Shown here: positions 32,601-40,491 of the stretch, piece after piece
How positions within the stretch are numbered: the first letter of the stretch is position 1
Layout: the number at the start of each line of letters is the position of its first letter
Source: Streptomyces sp. NRRL S-118
GTDB lineage: Bacteria; Actinomycetota; Actinomycetes; Streptomycetales; Streptomycetaceae
NCBI RefSeq assembly: GCF_000716335.1
Contig: NZ_KL591021.1
Coordinates: 73,657-137,656 of the forward strand
Length of the DNA stretch: 64,000 nucleotides
Direction: 5' to 3'
The notes under the pieces: generated by a model
What the model was told of the DNA's origin: nothing
The model's database searches: none
The model's input: the letters and a program-made list of their open reading frames with translations, nothing else
Translations under genes and position numbers: made by a program

Positions 32601-34274
32601 GTGCGGATCGGACTGCTCACCGAAGGCGGGTATCCGTATGCGGCGGGTGAATCCAGGGTCTGGTGCGACCGGCTCGTACGCGGCCTCGCGCCGCACACGT
32701 TCGACGTCTACGCCCTCAGCCGCGGCGCCCGCGACGACGACGGCGGCCGACTCCCCCTCCCGCCGCAGATCACCTCCGTGCGGACCGCGGCCCTCCGGGC
32801 GCCCGCGGACGACGGCCGCAGCCACGGACGGCGCGACCGCCGCCGGTTCGCCGCCCACGTCCGGCAGCTCGCCGCTGCGGTGTGCTCCGCCGACGAGGGC
32901 CCGGCCGCGCGGCACACGTTCGCCGAGGCGCTGTACGGCCTGGCGGACCTCGCCCGCGAGCGCGGCGGACTGTACGCGGCGCTGCGCTCCGAGACCGCCG
33001 TGCGCGCCCTGGAGTCGGCGTGCCGCGCCCCCGGCGCACGCCGGAGCGTGCACGGCGCCACCGTGACCGATCTCCTCGACGTCACCGGGCGGCTGGAGCG
33101 CGCGCTGCGGCCGCTCTCCCTCGACTGGTACGGCGAGCGGGACGGCCTCGGCGCGGCCGACCTGTGCCACGCCGTTCCGGGCGGCACGGCGGCCCTGCCG
33201 GGCCTGCTGGCCAAACGCTTCTTCGGGGTTCCGCTGCTGGTCACCGAGTACGGCGTGCAACTGCGCGCCCACTACCTCGGCAGCCACGGCAACCCTCCGG
33301 TGCGCGCCCTGCTCGCCGCCTTCCACCGGCTCCTCGCCGCCGAGGTGTACCGCCAGGCGGCCGTCATCACCCCCGGCAACACGCACGCCCGCCGCTGGCA
33401 GGAGAGGTGCGGCGCCGATCCCGCCAGGCTGCGCACCGTCTACCCGGGCATGGACGCCGAACGCTTCGCCGCGGTGGGCGAGGCCGCGGACGGGGCCGGG
33501 AGCGCGGCCGATGCGCGCACCCTGGTCTGGGTCGGACGCGCCGAGCCCGCCAAGGACCTGGTCACGCTGGTGCAGGCCTTCACCGAGGTGCACGCGCAGG
33601 AGCCCGCGGCGCGGCTGCGGGTGATCACCGCACCCGGACGCCGGCCGGACTCGGCGGCGTACCTGGCCCACTGCCAGGAGCTGGCGGCGCGCCTCCTCCC
33701 CGCCGACCCCGCCGACCCGCCGGTGTCGTTCGAGACGCTCGGCACCCTGGCGGAGGCGTACGCCGCGGGCGGCGTGAGCGTGCTCTCCAGCGTGGTCGAG
33801 GGCTTTCCCGTCGGGCTCGTGGAAGCCATGCTCTGCGGCCGTGCGACCGTCTCCACCGACGTGGGCGCGGTCGTCGAGGTCATCGGCGGTACGGGACTGG
33901 TCGTACCCCCGCGCAATCCGCGGGCGCTCGCCGACGCCTGCCTCGCGCTGCTGCGCGACCCCGAGCGGCGTGCGCGCCTGGGCGCCGCCGCGCGCGCCCG
34001 GGCGCTCGAACTGTTCACCGTGGAGCAGAACCTGGCGGCATTCCGCGGCATCTACCTGGAGCTGCTCTCGCAGGCCCCGGTGCGCCGCGACGCCGAGGCG
34101 GTGAACGCCGCCGGCGACCCGGTGCCCTTCGCCCACCCGGCCGAGGCGTTCCTGGCCGGTCACTGGACGTGCCGCCCGGCAGGGCGCGGCACCACGCCGG
34201 CGTGGGCCGGGCGCCCGGCGGACCGGGCCACCGCACGGCCGGTGGGAGCCCACGCGGGAGGCGGCCGTGGCTGA
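32601..34274 (+). CDS. GT4 family glycosyltransferase, PelF-type (DUF3492)
   Basis: 557 residues. It begins MRIGLLTEGGYPYAAGESRVWCDRLV, the N-terminal signature of the DUF3492/PelF glycosyltransferases, and the second Rossmann domain has the GT4 sugar-nucleotide motif EGFPVGLVEAMLCGRATVSTDVGAVVEVI with the E-x7-E pair. It should polymerise a UDP-sugar on the cytoplasmic side of the membrane; PelF of Pseudomonas uses UDP-GlcNAc/GalNAc. GTG at 32601. It overlaps the next gene by eight bases. The long tail after residue 500 (Pro/Arg/Ala rich) is not part of the fold. First gene of the cluster at 32.6-37.4 kb. Confidence 0.87.
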   Translation: MRIGLLTEGGYPYAAGESRVWCDRLVRGLAPHTFDVYALSRGARDDDGGRLPLPPQITSVRTAALRAPADDGRSHGRRDRRRFAAHVRQLAAAVCSADEGPAARHTFAEALYGLADLARERGGLYAALRSETAVRALESACRAPGARRSVHGATVTDLLDVTGRLERALRPLSLDWYGERDGLGAADLCHAVPGGTAALPGLLAKRFFGVPLLVTEYGVQLRAHYLGSHGNPPVRALLAAFHRLLAAEVYRQAAVITPGNTHARRWQERCGADPARLRTVYPGMDAERFAAVGEAADGAGSAADARTLVWVGRAEPAKDLVTLVQAFTEVHAQEPAARLRVITAPGRRPDSAAYLAHCQELAARLLPADPADPPVSFETLGTLAEAYAAGGVSVLSSVVEGFPVGLVEAMLCGRATVSTDVGAVVEVIGGTGLVVPPRNPRALADACLALLRDPERRARLGAAARARALELFTVEQNLAAFRGIYLELLSQAPVRRDAEAVNAAGDPVPFAHPAEAFLAGHWTCRPAGRGTTPAWAGRPADRATARPVGAHAGGGRG

Positions 34275-35475
34275 CCCCGTCAGGGCGCTGCTCCAGCGGC
34301 ACCGGGCCCTGTGCGAGCGGGCCGTCGACCCGCTGGAGATCGCCGCGGGCCTGGAGGCGCACGGCATCACCGACCGCACCGCCGCCCGCTTCCGGCACCG
34401 CGACGTCTTCTCGCTCGCGGAGGAGCTGTACGCCCGCGTGCCGCGCTACGGCGGAGGGCTGGACGACGTGCACCGCGACGGTGAGCGGCCGGACGGCGCA
34501 CGCCGCGACGGCGGAGGGCCGGACGGTGTGCCGCCCGGTGGGCCGTCCGGCGCGCCGGCTGTAGCGGCGGACGCCGTGCCCGCGGTGCCCGCGTCGCCCC
34601 CGGCAGGGCAGGGGCGCGGGCAGGTGCTGCTCCCGCTGCTGCCCGGCGTCGTGTGCGCGACCGCCCTGGCGGGCGTCGCGGCGACGGACGGAACGCTGCG
34701 CGTCGTCGTCGCGGGGACGGGGGCCGTCGCCTTCGCCGTGGCGCTCTCCGTGTCCCTGCGGCGCGGGCCCCTGCGGGCCCGCGGACGCACGGCGCCCGTG
34801 CTGGGCGTGTGGGCCGGCCTGCTGATCGCCCATGCCCTGTTCGGCGACGGCCTGCTGGCCGCGCTGGTCGCCGGCGGGCCCGCCGGGCCGTGGCCCCCGG
34901 CCCTCGTGGCGCCCGTGGCACTGGCGTTCGCCGTGGCCCCCGCCGCCTGGTGCGCCCGCCTCTTCGCCGTACGGGCGCGCCGCCGCCTCGCGGCCAGCCC
35001 TGGCCTGCACGACTTCGCCGCCGCCGCGCGTCCGCTGCTCGGCCTGGCCGTCACGCTGTACACGGCGGTCCTGACGGCGCTGCTGCTGCTCGCCGGGCCG
35101 GCCCTGGAGGCCATCCGGCCCGGCGGGCCCGGCGACCCGGCGCTCCTCGGTGCCGCGGGCCCCGCCGGAGGCATCGCGTCCGGCGGGGCGCTCGGGGTGC
35201 TGCTCTTCGTCGCCCGGCTGCTCACCGTCCACGGCTTCCCCGGGCCGGCCGCCACCGGACTGCTCGGCGCGTGCGCCGTCGAAGCGTCCGCCCTGGCGTC
35301 CGTGCTCGCCGGGCGCGTGCCCGGCTGCGCGTTCCTCGCCCGGCCCGTCGAGGCGGCCGTCGCGGCCTGGGGGACCGGCGCCGTACCGGCGGTCGGATGC
35401 GGAGCGGCGGCGCTCGCCCTGCTCGCGCGGGCCGCCGTCGTCCTCGCCCGGGCCTCCGCCCACGCTGCGCCCTGA
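34267..35475 (+). CDS. Polytopic membrane protein of the PelF-linked cluster
   Basis: 402 residues. The N-terminal 110 residues are soluble, starting DPVRALLQRHRALCERAVDPLEIAAGLEAHGITDRTAARFRHRDVFSLAEELYARVPR, then a Gly/Pro/Asp-rich linker. After residue 118 I count about nine or ten hydrophobic segments (first LPLLPGVVCATALAGVAA). GTG at 34267 with GGGAGGCGGCC before it, overlapping the glycosyltransferase stop by eight bases. By position it would be the counterpart of the PelG-type exporter, but I see no sequence identity that proves this. Low-complexity Ala/Gly-rich composition makes family detection hard. Confidence 0.75.
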   Translation: MADPVRALLQRHRALCERAVDPLEIAAGLEAHGITDRTAARFRHRDVFSLAEELYARVPRYGGGLDDVHRDGERPDGARRDGGGPDGVPPGGPSGAPAVAADAVPAVPASPPAGQGRGQVLLPLLPGVVCATALAGVAATDGTLRVVVAGTGAVAFAVALSVSLRRGPLRARGRTAPVLGVWAGLLIAHALFGDGLLAALVAGGPAGPWPPALVAPVALAFAVAPAAWCARLFAVRARRRLAASPGLHDFAAAARPLLGLAVTLYTAVLTALLLLAGPALEAIRPGGPGDPALLGAAGPAGGIASGGALGVLLFVARLLTVHGFPGPAATGLLGACAVEASALASVLAGRVPGCAFLARPVEAAVAAWGTGAVPAVGCGAAALALLARAAVVLARASAHAAP

Positions 35476-35641
35476 TCCCGGATCCCCACCGACCGGTTCC
35501 GCCACCGGCCGGCGGCCGCCCGTGCGCCGAGGCCGCACGGACGCCGCACCCACAGCCCTCACCGGCACGATCACCCTAGGAGAGAACAGAGATGACGTAC
35601 CGAACCCCAGCAACGCCCGGTCGGCACGAAGGGACCGCGCG

Positions 35642-36664
35642 ATGAGGGTGCTGCTGCTCGGTGCCAATGGATTCCTCGGCCGTTTCGTCGCCGACCGGCT
35701 GCTCGCCGACCCGGCCGTGCACCTCACCGCCCTCGGGCGCGGCGACGACGCCGACGTGCGCTTCGATCTCGCCGGTGGGAGCCCCGGCGCGCTCACCCGC
35801 TTCCTGGACGCCGTTCACCCCGGCGTCGTCATCAACTGCGCCGGGACCACCCGCGGCGGTGCCCGGGAACTGACCCGGCACAACACCGTCGCCGTGGCCA
35901 CCGTGTGCGAGGCGCTGCGCCGCAGCGGCTGCGGGGCGCGCCTGGTCCAGGTCGGCTGTGCCTCCGAGTACGGGCCGTCGCAGCCCGGTTCGTCCACCGC
36001 CGAGGACGCGGTCCCGCGCCCCGGAGGGCCGTACGGCGTGTCGAAGCTGGCCGCGTCCGAGCTGGTCCTCGGCTCCGGACTCGACGCGGTCGTCCTGCGC
36101 GTCTTCTCGCCCGTCGGGCCCGGCACCCCGGCCGGCTCGCCGCTCGGGCGGCTCGCGGAGGCCATGCGCCGGGCGATGCAGTCCGGCGACGGGGAGCTGA
36201 AGCTGGGCGGCCTCGGCGTGCACCGCGACTTCGTCGACGTCCGGGACGTGGCCCGGGCCGTGCACGCCGCATCCCTCTCCGCCGCGCAGGGCATCGTCAA
36301 CATCGGTACGGGCCGCGCGGTGCGGCTCCGGGACGCCGCGGCCGTCCTCGCCAGGGTCGCGGGCTACGCGGGCGCCCTGCACGAGCTCGACGTGCCGCCC
36401 GGCCGGCCGTCCCCCGGCGGCCCCTCCCCGCTCGGTGGGCCCGCGCCCGCGGGGCACTCCCCGGGAGGCCCGGCCATCGTCGCGCAGCGCGGCGAGAGCG
36501 CGCCGGAAGGGCTGACCGGCGCGCCCCTCCCGTACCCCGACGGCTGCGGGAGCTGGCAGCAGGCGGACGTCCGCACCGCCCGCGACCGGCTCGGCTGGCG
36601 GCCCCGCATCAACCTGGAGGAGTCGCTCGCCGACATCTGGATGGAGGCCGCATGCCGCATCTGA
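35642..36664 (+). CDS. NAD-dependent epimerase/dehydratase (extended SDR)
   Basis: 340 residues. Rossmann glycine motif GANGFLG at residues 7-13 and catalytic Y-x3-K in YGVSKLAAS with upstream Ser-Glu (CASEYG). It is a nucleotide-sugar 4-epimerase/dehydratase-like enzyme. Between residues about 245 and 295 there is a Pro/Gly-rich insertion (PGRPSPGGPSPLGGPAPAGHSPG...) that ordinary epimerases lack. ATG at 35642 after GAAGGGACC. It overlaps the following gene by 13 bases. In the Pel context a C4-epimerase (PelX) provides UDP-GalNAc; the same role here is inferred. Confidence 0.83.
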   Translation: MRVLLLGANGFLGRFVADRLLADPAVHLTALGRGDDADVRFDLAGGSPGALTRFLDAVHPGVVINCAGTTRGGARELTRHNTVAVATVCEALRRSGCGARLVQVGCASEYGPSQPGSSTAEDAVPRPGGPYGVSKLAASELVLGSGLDAVVLRVFSPVGPGTPAGSPLGRLAEAMRRAMQSGDGELKLGGLGVHRDFVDVRDVARAVHAASLSAAQGIVNIGTGRAVRLRDAAAVLARVAGYAGALHELDVPPGRPSPGGPSPLGGPAPAGHSPGGPAIVAQRGESAPEGLTGAPLPYPDGCGSWQQADVRTARDRLGWRPRINLEESLADIWMEAACRI

Positions 36665-37428
36665 CCACGACGGGCGCGCAGCTGTCGGCGACCGGGGCGG
36701 CGGAGCTCGGCATCGGCATCCCGGGCTACGCCCATCCGCTGGTGGCGCCCGTCGAGTGGGGCGAGCTGACCCGGCCCGGCGCCCCGCTGCACTGGGCCGT
36801 CCTCAACGTCGCGGACGGCCCCGGGACCCGGCCCGACCCGCACTGCCTGGAAGCGGCGGGCCGGCTGCGCAACGCGGGCGTGAAGGTGCTCGGCCACCTC
36901 GACCTCGGCCACGGGTCCCGCCTCTTCGGCGACCTCGTCGGCGACGCGCAGCGGTTCGTCGACTGGTACCAGGTGGACGGCTTCCTGCTGGGCCACTGTC
37001 CCTCGGGCGGGGCCGACCTCGCCGCCGTCCGGCGCACCACGGCCACGCTGGAGGTGGTCCTGGAGCACGCCGACGGCGGTCACCTGGTCCTGGGGCACGG
37101 CGGCCACCCGCACCCCGGCTACGCCGACATCGCCGACCAGATGGTGACCTTCGTCGGATCGTGGGCCGATTACCGCTGGTCGCAGGTGGCGGAGTGGACC
37201 GCGGACCATCCGCCGGAGCGGTTCGTGCACCTCGTCCACGGCGTGCCCCGCACCCACCTGGACGAGGCCGTGCGCATCGCCCGGTGGCAGGGCGCCGGGA
37301 CGATCTTCTTCACCGACCGCACCGGTGACACGTCCGGGGAGCACGGGGGACCAACCGACCCATTCGCGGCGCTGCCCGGCTACTGGGACGAAATCGTCTC
37401 GCGTATCGGACCAGGTGTCTCGGAATGA
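36652..37428 (+). CDS. Spherulation-specific family 4 (spherulin-4/GH135-like) protein
   Basis: 258 residues. Family signatures: GIGIPGYAHPLVAPVEW, HWAVLNVADGPGTRPD, GVKVLGHLDLGHGSRLFGDL and WYQVDGFLLGHC, the last in place of the GIFFDE-type strand that carries the catalytic acid in Sph3-like hydrolases. So the TIM-barrel is present but the usual acid at that strand is not. It overlaps the epimerase gene by 13 bases. Proposed role: hydrolysis or modification of the polysaccharide made by the cluster, unless the missing acid makes it a binding protein. No signal peptide is visible. Confidence 0.82.
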   Translation: MPHLTTTGAQLSATGAAELGIGIPGYAHPLVAPVEWGELTRPGAPLHWAVLNVADGPGTRPDPHCLEAAGRLRNAGVKVLGHLDLGHGSRLFGDLVGDAQRFVDWYQVDGFLLGHCPSGGADLAAVRRTTATLEVVLEHADGGHLVLGHGGHPHPGYADIADQMVTFVGSWADYRWSQVAEWTADHPPERFVHLVHGVPRTHLDEAVRIARWQGAGTIFFTDRTGDTSGEHGGPTDPFAALPGYWDEIVSRIGPGVSE

Positions 37429-37498
37429 GAAGGGCCGTGGCACTGTTACGGAAGCAGAACCGTACTGACTACCGACCAGCTGTATTGATGAGGTCTCC

Positions 37499-38677
37499 GT
37501 GTCGCTGCCACCCCTGGTCGAGCCGGCTGCCGAGCTCACCGTAGACGAGGTCCGCAGGTACTCCCGCCACCTGATCATCCCGGACGTCGGGATGGACGGG
37601 CAGAAGCGGCTGAAGAACGCCAAGGTGCTCTGTGTGGGCGCGGGCGGCCTCGGCTCGCCCGCCCTGATGTACCTGGCCGCGGCCGGCGTGGGCACGCTCG
37701 GCATCGTGGAGTTCGACGAGGTCGACGAGTCGAACCTGCAGCGCCAGATCATCCACAGCCAGTCCGACATCGGCCGCTCCAAGGCGGAGTCGGCCCGGGA
37801 CAGCGTCCTCGGCATCAACCCGTACGTGAACGTGATCCTCCACGAGGAGCGGCTCGAGGCCGACAACGTGATGGACATCTTCAGCCAGTACGACCTGATC
37901 GTCGACGGTACGGACAACTTCGCCACGCGGTACCTCGTCAACGACGCGTGCGTGCTGCTGAACAAGCCGTACGTCTGGGGTTCGATCTACCGCTTCGACG
38001 GCCAGGCGTCGGTCTTCTGGTCCGAGTACGGCCCCTGCTACCGCTGCCTGTACCCCGAGCCCCCGCCGCCGGGCATGGTCCCCTCCTGCGCCGAGGGCGG
38101 CGTGCTGGGCGTGCTGTGCGCGTCCATCGGTTCCATCCAGGTCACCGAGGCGATCAAGGTCCTGGCCGGCGTGGGCGAGCCGCTGGTCGGCCGCCTGATG
38201 ATCTACGACGCCCTGGAGATGCAGTACCGCCAGGTCAAGGTCCGCAAGGACCCGAACTGCGCGGTCTGCGGCGAGAACCCGACCGTCACCGAGCTCATCG
38301 ACTACGAGGCCTTCTGCGGCGTCGTGTCCGAGGAGGCCCAGGAGGCGGCGCTCGGCGCGACGATCACTCCCAAGCAGCTCAAGGAGTGGATCGACGAGGG
38401 CGAGAAGATCGACATCATCGACGTCCGCGAGCCGAACGAGTACGAGATCGTCTCCATCCCGGGCGCCCGCCTGATCCCGAAGAACGAGTTCCTGATGGGC
38501 AACGCCCTCCAGGACCTGCCGCAGGACAAGCGGATCGTCCTGCATTGCAAGACGGGTGTCCGCAGTGCGGAAGTCCTGGCGGTGCTGAAGTCCGCCGGCT
38601 TCTCGGACGCGGTGCACGTCGGCGGCGGCGTCATCGGCTGGGTCAACCAGATCGAGCCGCAGAAGCCGGTCTACTAG
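37499..38677 (+). CDS. moeZ: Adenylyltransferase/sulfurtransferase MoeZ
   Basis: 392 residues. N-terminal E1-like adenylyltransferase: GAGGLGSPALMYLAAAGVG (P-loop-like, 47-65), DNFATRYLVNDAC, zinc CYRC...CAVC pairs. C-terminal rhodanese domain (IDIIDVREPNEYEIVSIPGARLIP) with active Cys at about 350 (LHCKTGVRS). It activates the C-terminal glycine of small sulfur carriers (MoaD, ThiS, CysO) and makes the thiocarboxylate. GTG at 37499. It lies 70 bp after the spherulin-4 gene and is probably independent of that cluster. Followed by a strong terminator. Confidence 0.95.
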   Translation: MSLPPLVEPAAELTVDEVRRYSRHLIIPDVGMDGQKRLKNAKVLCVGAGGLGSPALMYLAAAGVGTLGIVEFDEVDESNLQRQIIHSQSDIGRSKAESARDSVLGINPYVNVILHEERLEADNVMDIFSQYDLIVDGTDNFATRYLVNDACVLLNKPYVWGSIYRFDGQASVFWSEYGPCYRCLYPEPPPPGMVPSCAEGGVLGVLCASIGSIQVTEAIKVLAGVGEPLVGRLMIYDALEMQYRQVKVRKDPNCAVCGENPTVTELIDYEAFCGVVSEEAQEAALGATITPKQLKEWIDEGEKIDIIDVREPNEYEIVSIPGARLIPKNEFLMGNALQDLPQDKRIVLHCKTGVRSAEVLAVLKSAGFSDAVHVGGGVIGWVNQIEPQKPVY

Positions 38678-38727
38678 ACGACGTCTCCGTAGGGGCCCCG
38701 TCCCGTACGGTGCGCCGCTCGACGGTA

Positions 38728-38760
38728 CGAAGGGCCGGACCCGGTGGGTCCGGCCCTTCG
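38728..38760 (+). terminator. Hairpin terminator of moeZ
   Basis: Perfect 15-bp stem CGAAGGGCCGGACCC (38728-38742) and complement (38746-38760) with loop GGT. It also lies in front of the convergent hydrolase gene ending at 38847. Confidence 0.88.
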
Positions 38761-38846
38761 CCGTGCGCCGGGGGAGTGTGCCCGGGCCGTGCGCCGGCGC
38801 CGTCCGCCCTCCATGGGCCGACCGTGTGCCGGGGCCGTGCCGGGGC

Positions 38847-40409
38847 TCAGGAGGAGCAGGTCGTGCCGTTCGCCGGCACCTCGCCCTCCAGCAGGTAGGC
38901 GTCGACCGTGCGGGACACGCACGCCGACGTGCCGTACGCTCCGTGCCCTTCGCCCTTGTTGGTGACCAGGACGCCGACGCCCTCGCCGAGCGCGTCCGCC
39001 ATCCGCTTCGCGCCCTCGTAGGGCGTGGCCGAGTCCCCCGTGGTCCCCACGACCAGGATCGGAGCGGCACCCGGGGCGCTCGCGTCCCACGCGGCCGCCT
39101 CGCCCTTCACCGGCCAGGACGCGCACCAGGCGGCCGTGTCCCACGCCAGGAACGGACCGAACACCGGCGATATCCGCCGCAGCTCGGGCACCAGCGCCTC
39201 GGCGTCGGTGACCGTGGGCCGCTCGCTGCTGTCGGCGCACGAGATCGCCCGCTGCGAGTGGTGCTGGGTGCCGTAGTGGCCGCTGCCGTCACGGTTGTTG
39301 TACATGTCCGCCAGACGCAGCAGCGTGTCGCCGGTGCCCTGCTCCTCCGCCTCGCCGAGGGCCTGGGTGAGGAGCGGCCACATGCTCTGCGAGTACAGGG
39401 TCTGGACGACACCGGTGACGGCGAGGCTCTCCGTGACCTTCCGGCCGCTGCTGGAGGGCAGCGGTTCGCGGTCGAGCCGCTCCAGCAGCCGGGCCACGCG
39501 CGCGGTTCCCGCCGCGGGGTCCTCGCCCCTGCTCCGGAAGTAGTTGTTCAGCGCCCGCTGGAAACCGGTGGTCTGGTTGCGGGCGTGGCCCGCCGTGTCG
39601 GTCGTCGGGTCGACCACCGCGTCCAGGACCACCCGCCCCACGTTCCCGGGGAACAGGTGGGCGTAGGTGGCACCCAGCTGCGTGCCGTAGGAGAAGCCCA
39701 GGTAGTGCAGCTTGTCGTCACCCAGCACATGCCGGATCAGGTCCAGGTCGCGTGCCGTGTTGCTCGTCGTGACGTGCCCGATGAGCCTGCCCGCGCGGGT
39801 GGCGCAGCCGGCCCCGAAGGCGGCGCCGTCGCGGATGAGCGCCGTCTCCTCGGCCGGGGTGTCCGGCGTGAGGTCGACGCTCCGCTCGGCGGCGGCCTGC
39901 TCCTTGTCGTCCCGGCACACGACGCCGGCACTGCGCTCGACCCCCCGCGGGTCGAAACCCACCAGGTCGTAGCGGGCGTTGAGGGCGTCGTACTCGCCGC
40001 CCGTGCGGGGCAGTATGCCGACGCCGGAAGCGCCGGGGCCGCCGAAGTTGAACAGCAGCGAACCGATCCGGCGGTCCTTGTCGCGCGCCTCCTTGCGGAC
40101 CAGCGCGACGGAGATCGTCCCGCCGCCCGGGTTCCCGTAGTCCAGCGGCACCTTCACCGCGGCACAGCGCCACGCCGCACCGGGCTCCTCCCCGCCCCCG
40201 GGCGCCTCGCAGCCGCGCCACCGCGGTTGCTGGCCGGTGAGCGCGGCGGGCAGCGCGGAAGTCGTGGACCCGGGGGCCGTACGGGCCGGGGCGCCGCCGC
40301 GGCCGCCGCCGGCACCGTCACCGCTGTCGCCGTCGTCACAGCCCGCCGCCGGCCCGGCGATCAGCACCGCGGCCGCCGCCCAGGCCCCCGCGCGTACCCG
40401 CATGGACAT
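38847..40409 (-). CDS. Secreted lipoprotein tripeptidyl-aminopeptidase-like hydrolase
   Basis: 520 residues. Lipoprotein signal peptide with cleavage at AGPAAGC (MRVRAGAWAAAAVLIAGPAAGC). Alpha/beta hydrolase of the SlpD/SlpE/tripeptidyl aminopeptidase type: oxyanion NFGGPGASG, GFDPRGVERS, nucleophile elbow GFSYGT, Asp in VVGTTGDSATP and His in GEGHGAYG. The start at 40409 has a GGGGGGA Shine-Dalgarno; an ATG two codons later is also possible. It removes N-terminal peptides outside the cell in characterised relatives. Followed directly by a homologous gene, so this is a tandem pair. Confidence 0.88.
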   Translation of the reverse strand: MSMRVRAGAWAAAAVLIAGPAAGCDDGDSGDGAGGGRGGAPARTAPGSTTSALPAALTGQQPRWRGCEAPGGGEEPGAAWRCAAVKVPLDYGNPGGGTISVALVRKEARDKDRRIGSLLFNFGGPGASGVGILPRTGGEYDALNARYDLVGFDPRGVERSAGVVCRDDKEQAAAERSVDLTPDTPAEETALIRDGAAFGAGCATRAGRLIGHVTTSNTARDLDLIRHVLGDDKLHYLGFSYGTQLGATYAHLFPGNVGRVVLDAVVDPTTDTAGHARNQTTGFQRALNNYFRSRGEDPAAGTARVARLLERLDREPLPSSSGRKVTESLAVTGVVQTLYSQSMWPLLTQALGEAEEQGTGDTLLRLADMYNNRDGSGHYGTQHHSQRAISCADSSERPTVTDAEALVPELRRISPVFGPFLAWDTAAWCASWPVKGEAAAWDASAPGAAPILVVGTTGDSATPYEGAKRMADALGEGVGVLVTNKGEGHGAYGTSACVSRTVDAYLLEGEVPANGTTCSS

Positions 40410-40491
40410 GTGTCCCCCCAACATCCGTACCGGCACGCCACCCTAGCGGGCGGCGCCGGCGGCGGCGCGGGCGCTACGGGCTCGGCGGGCG

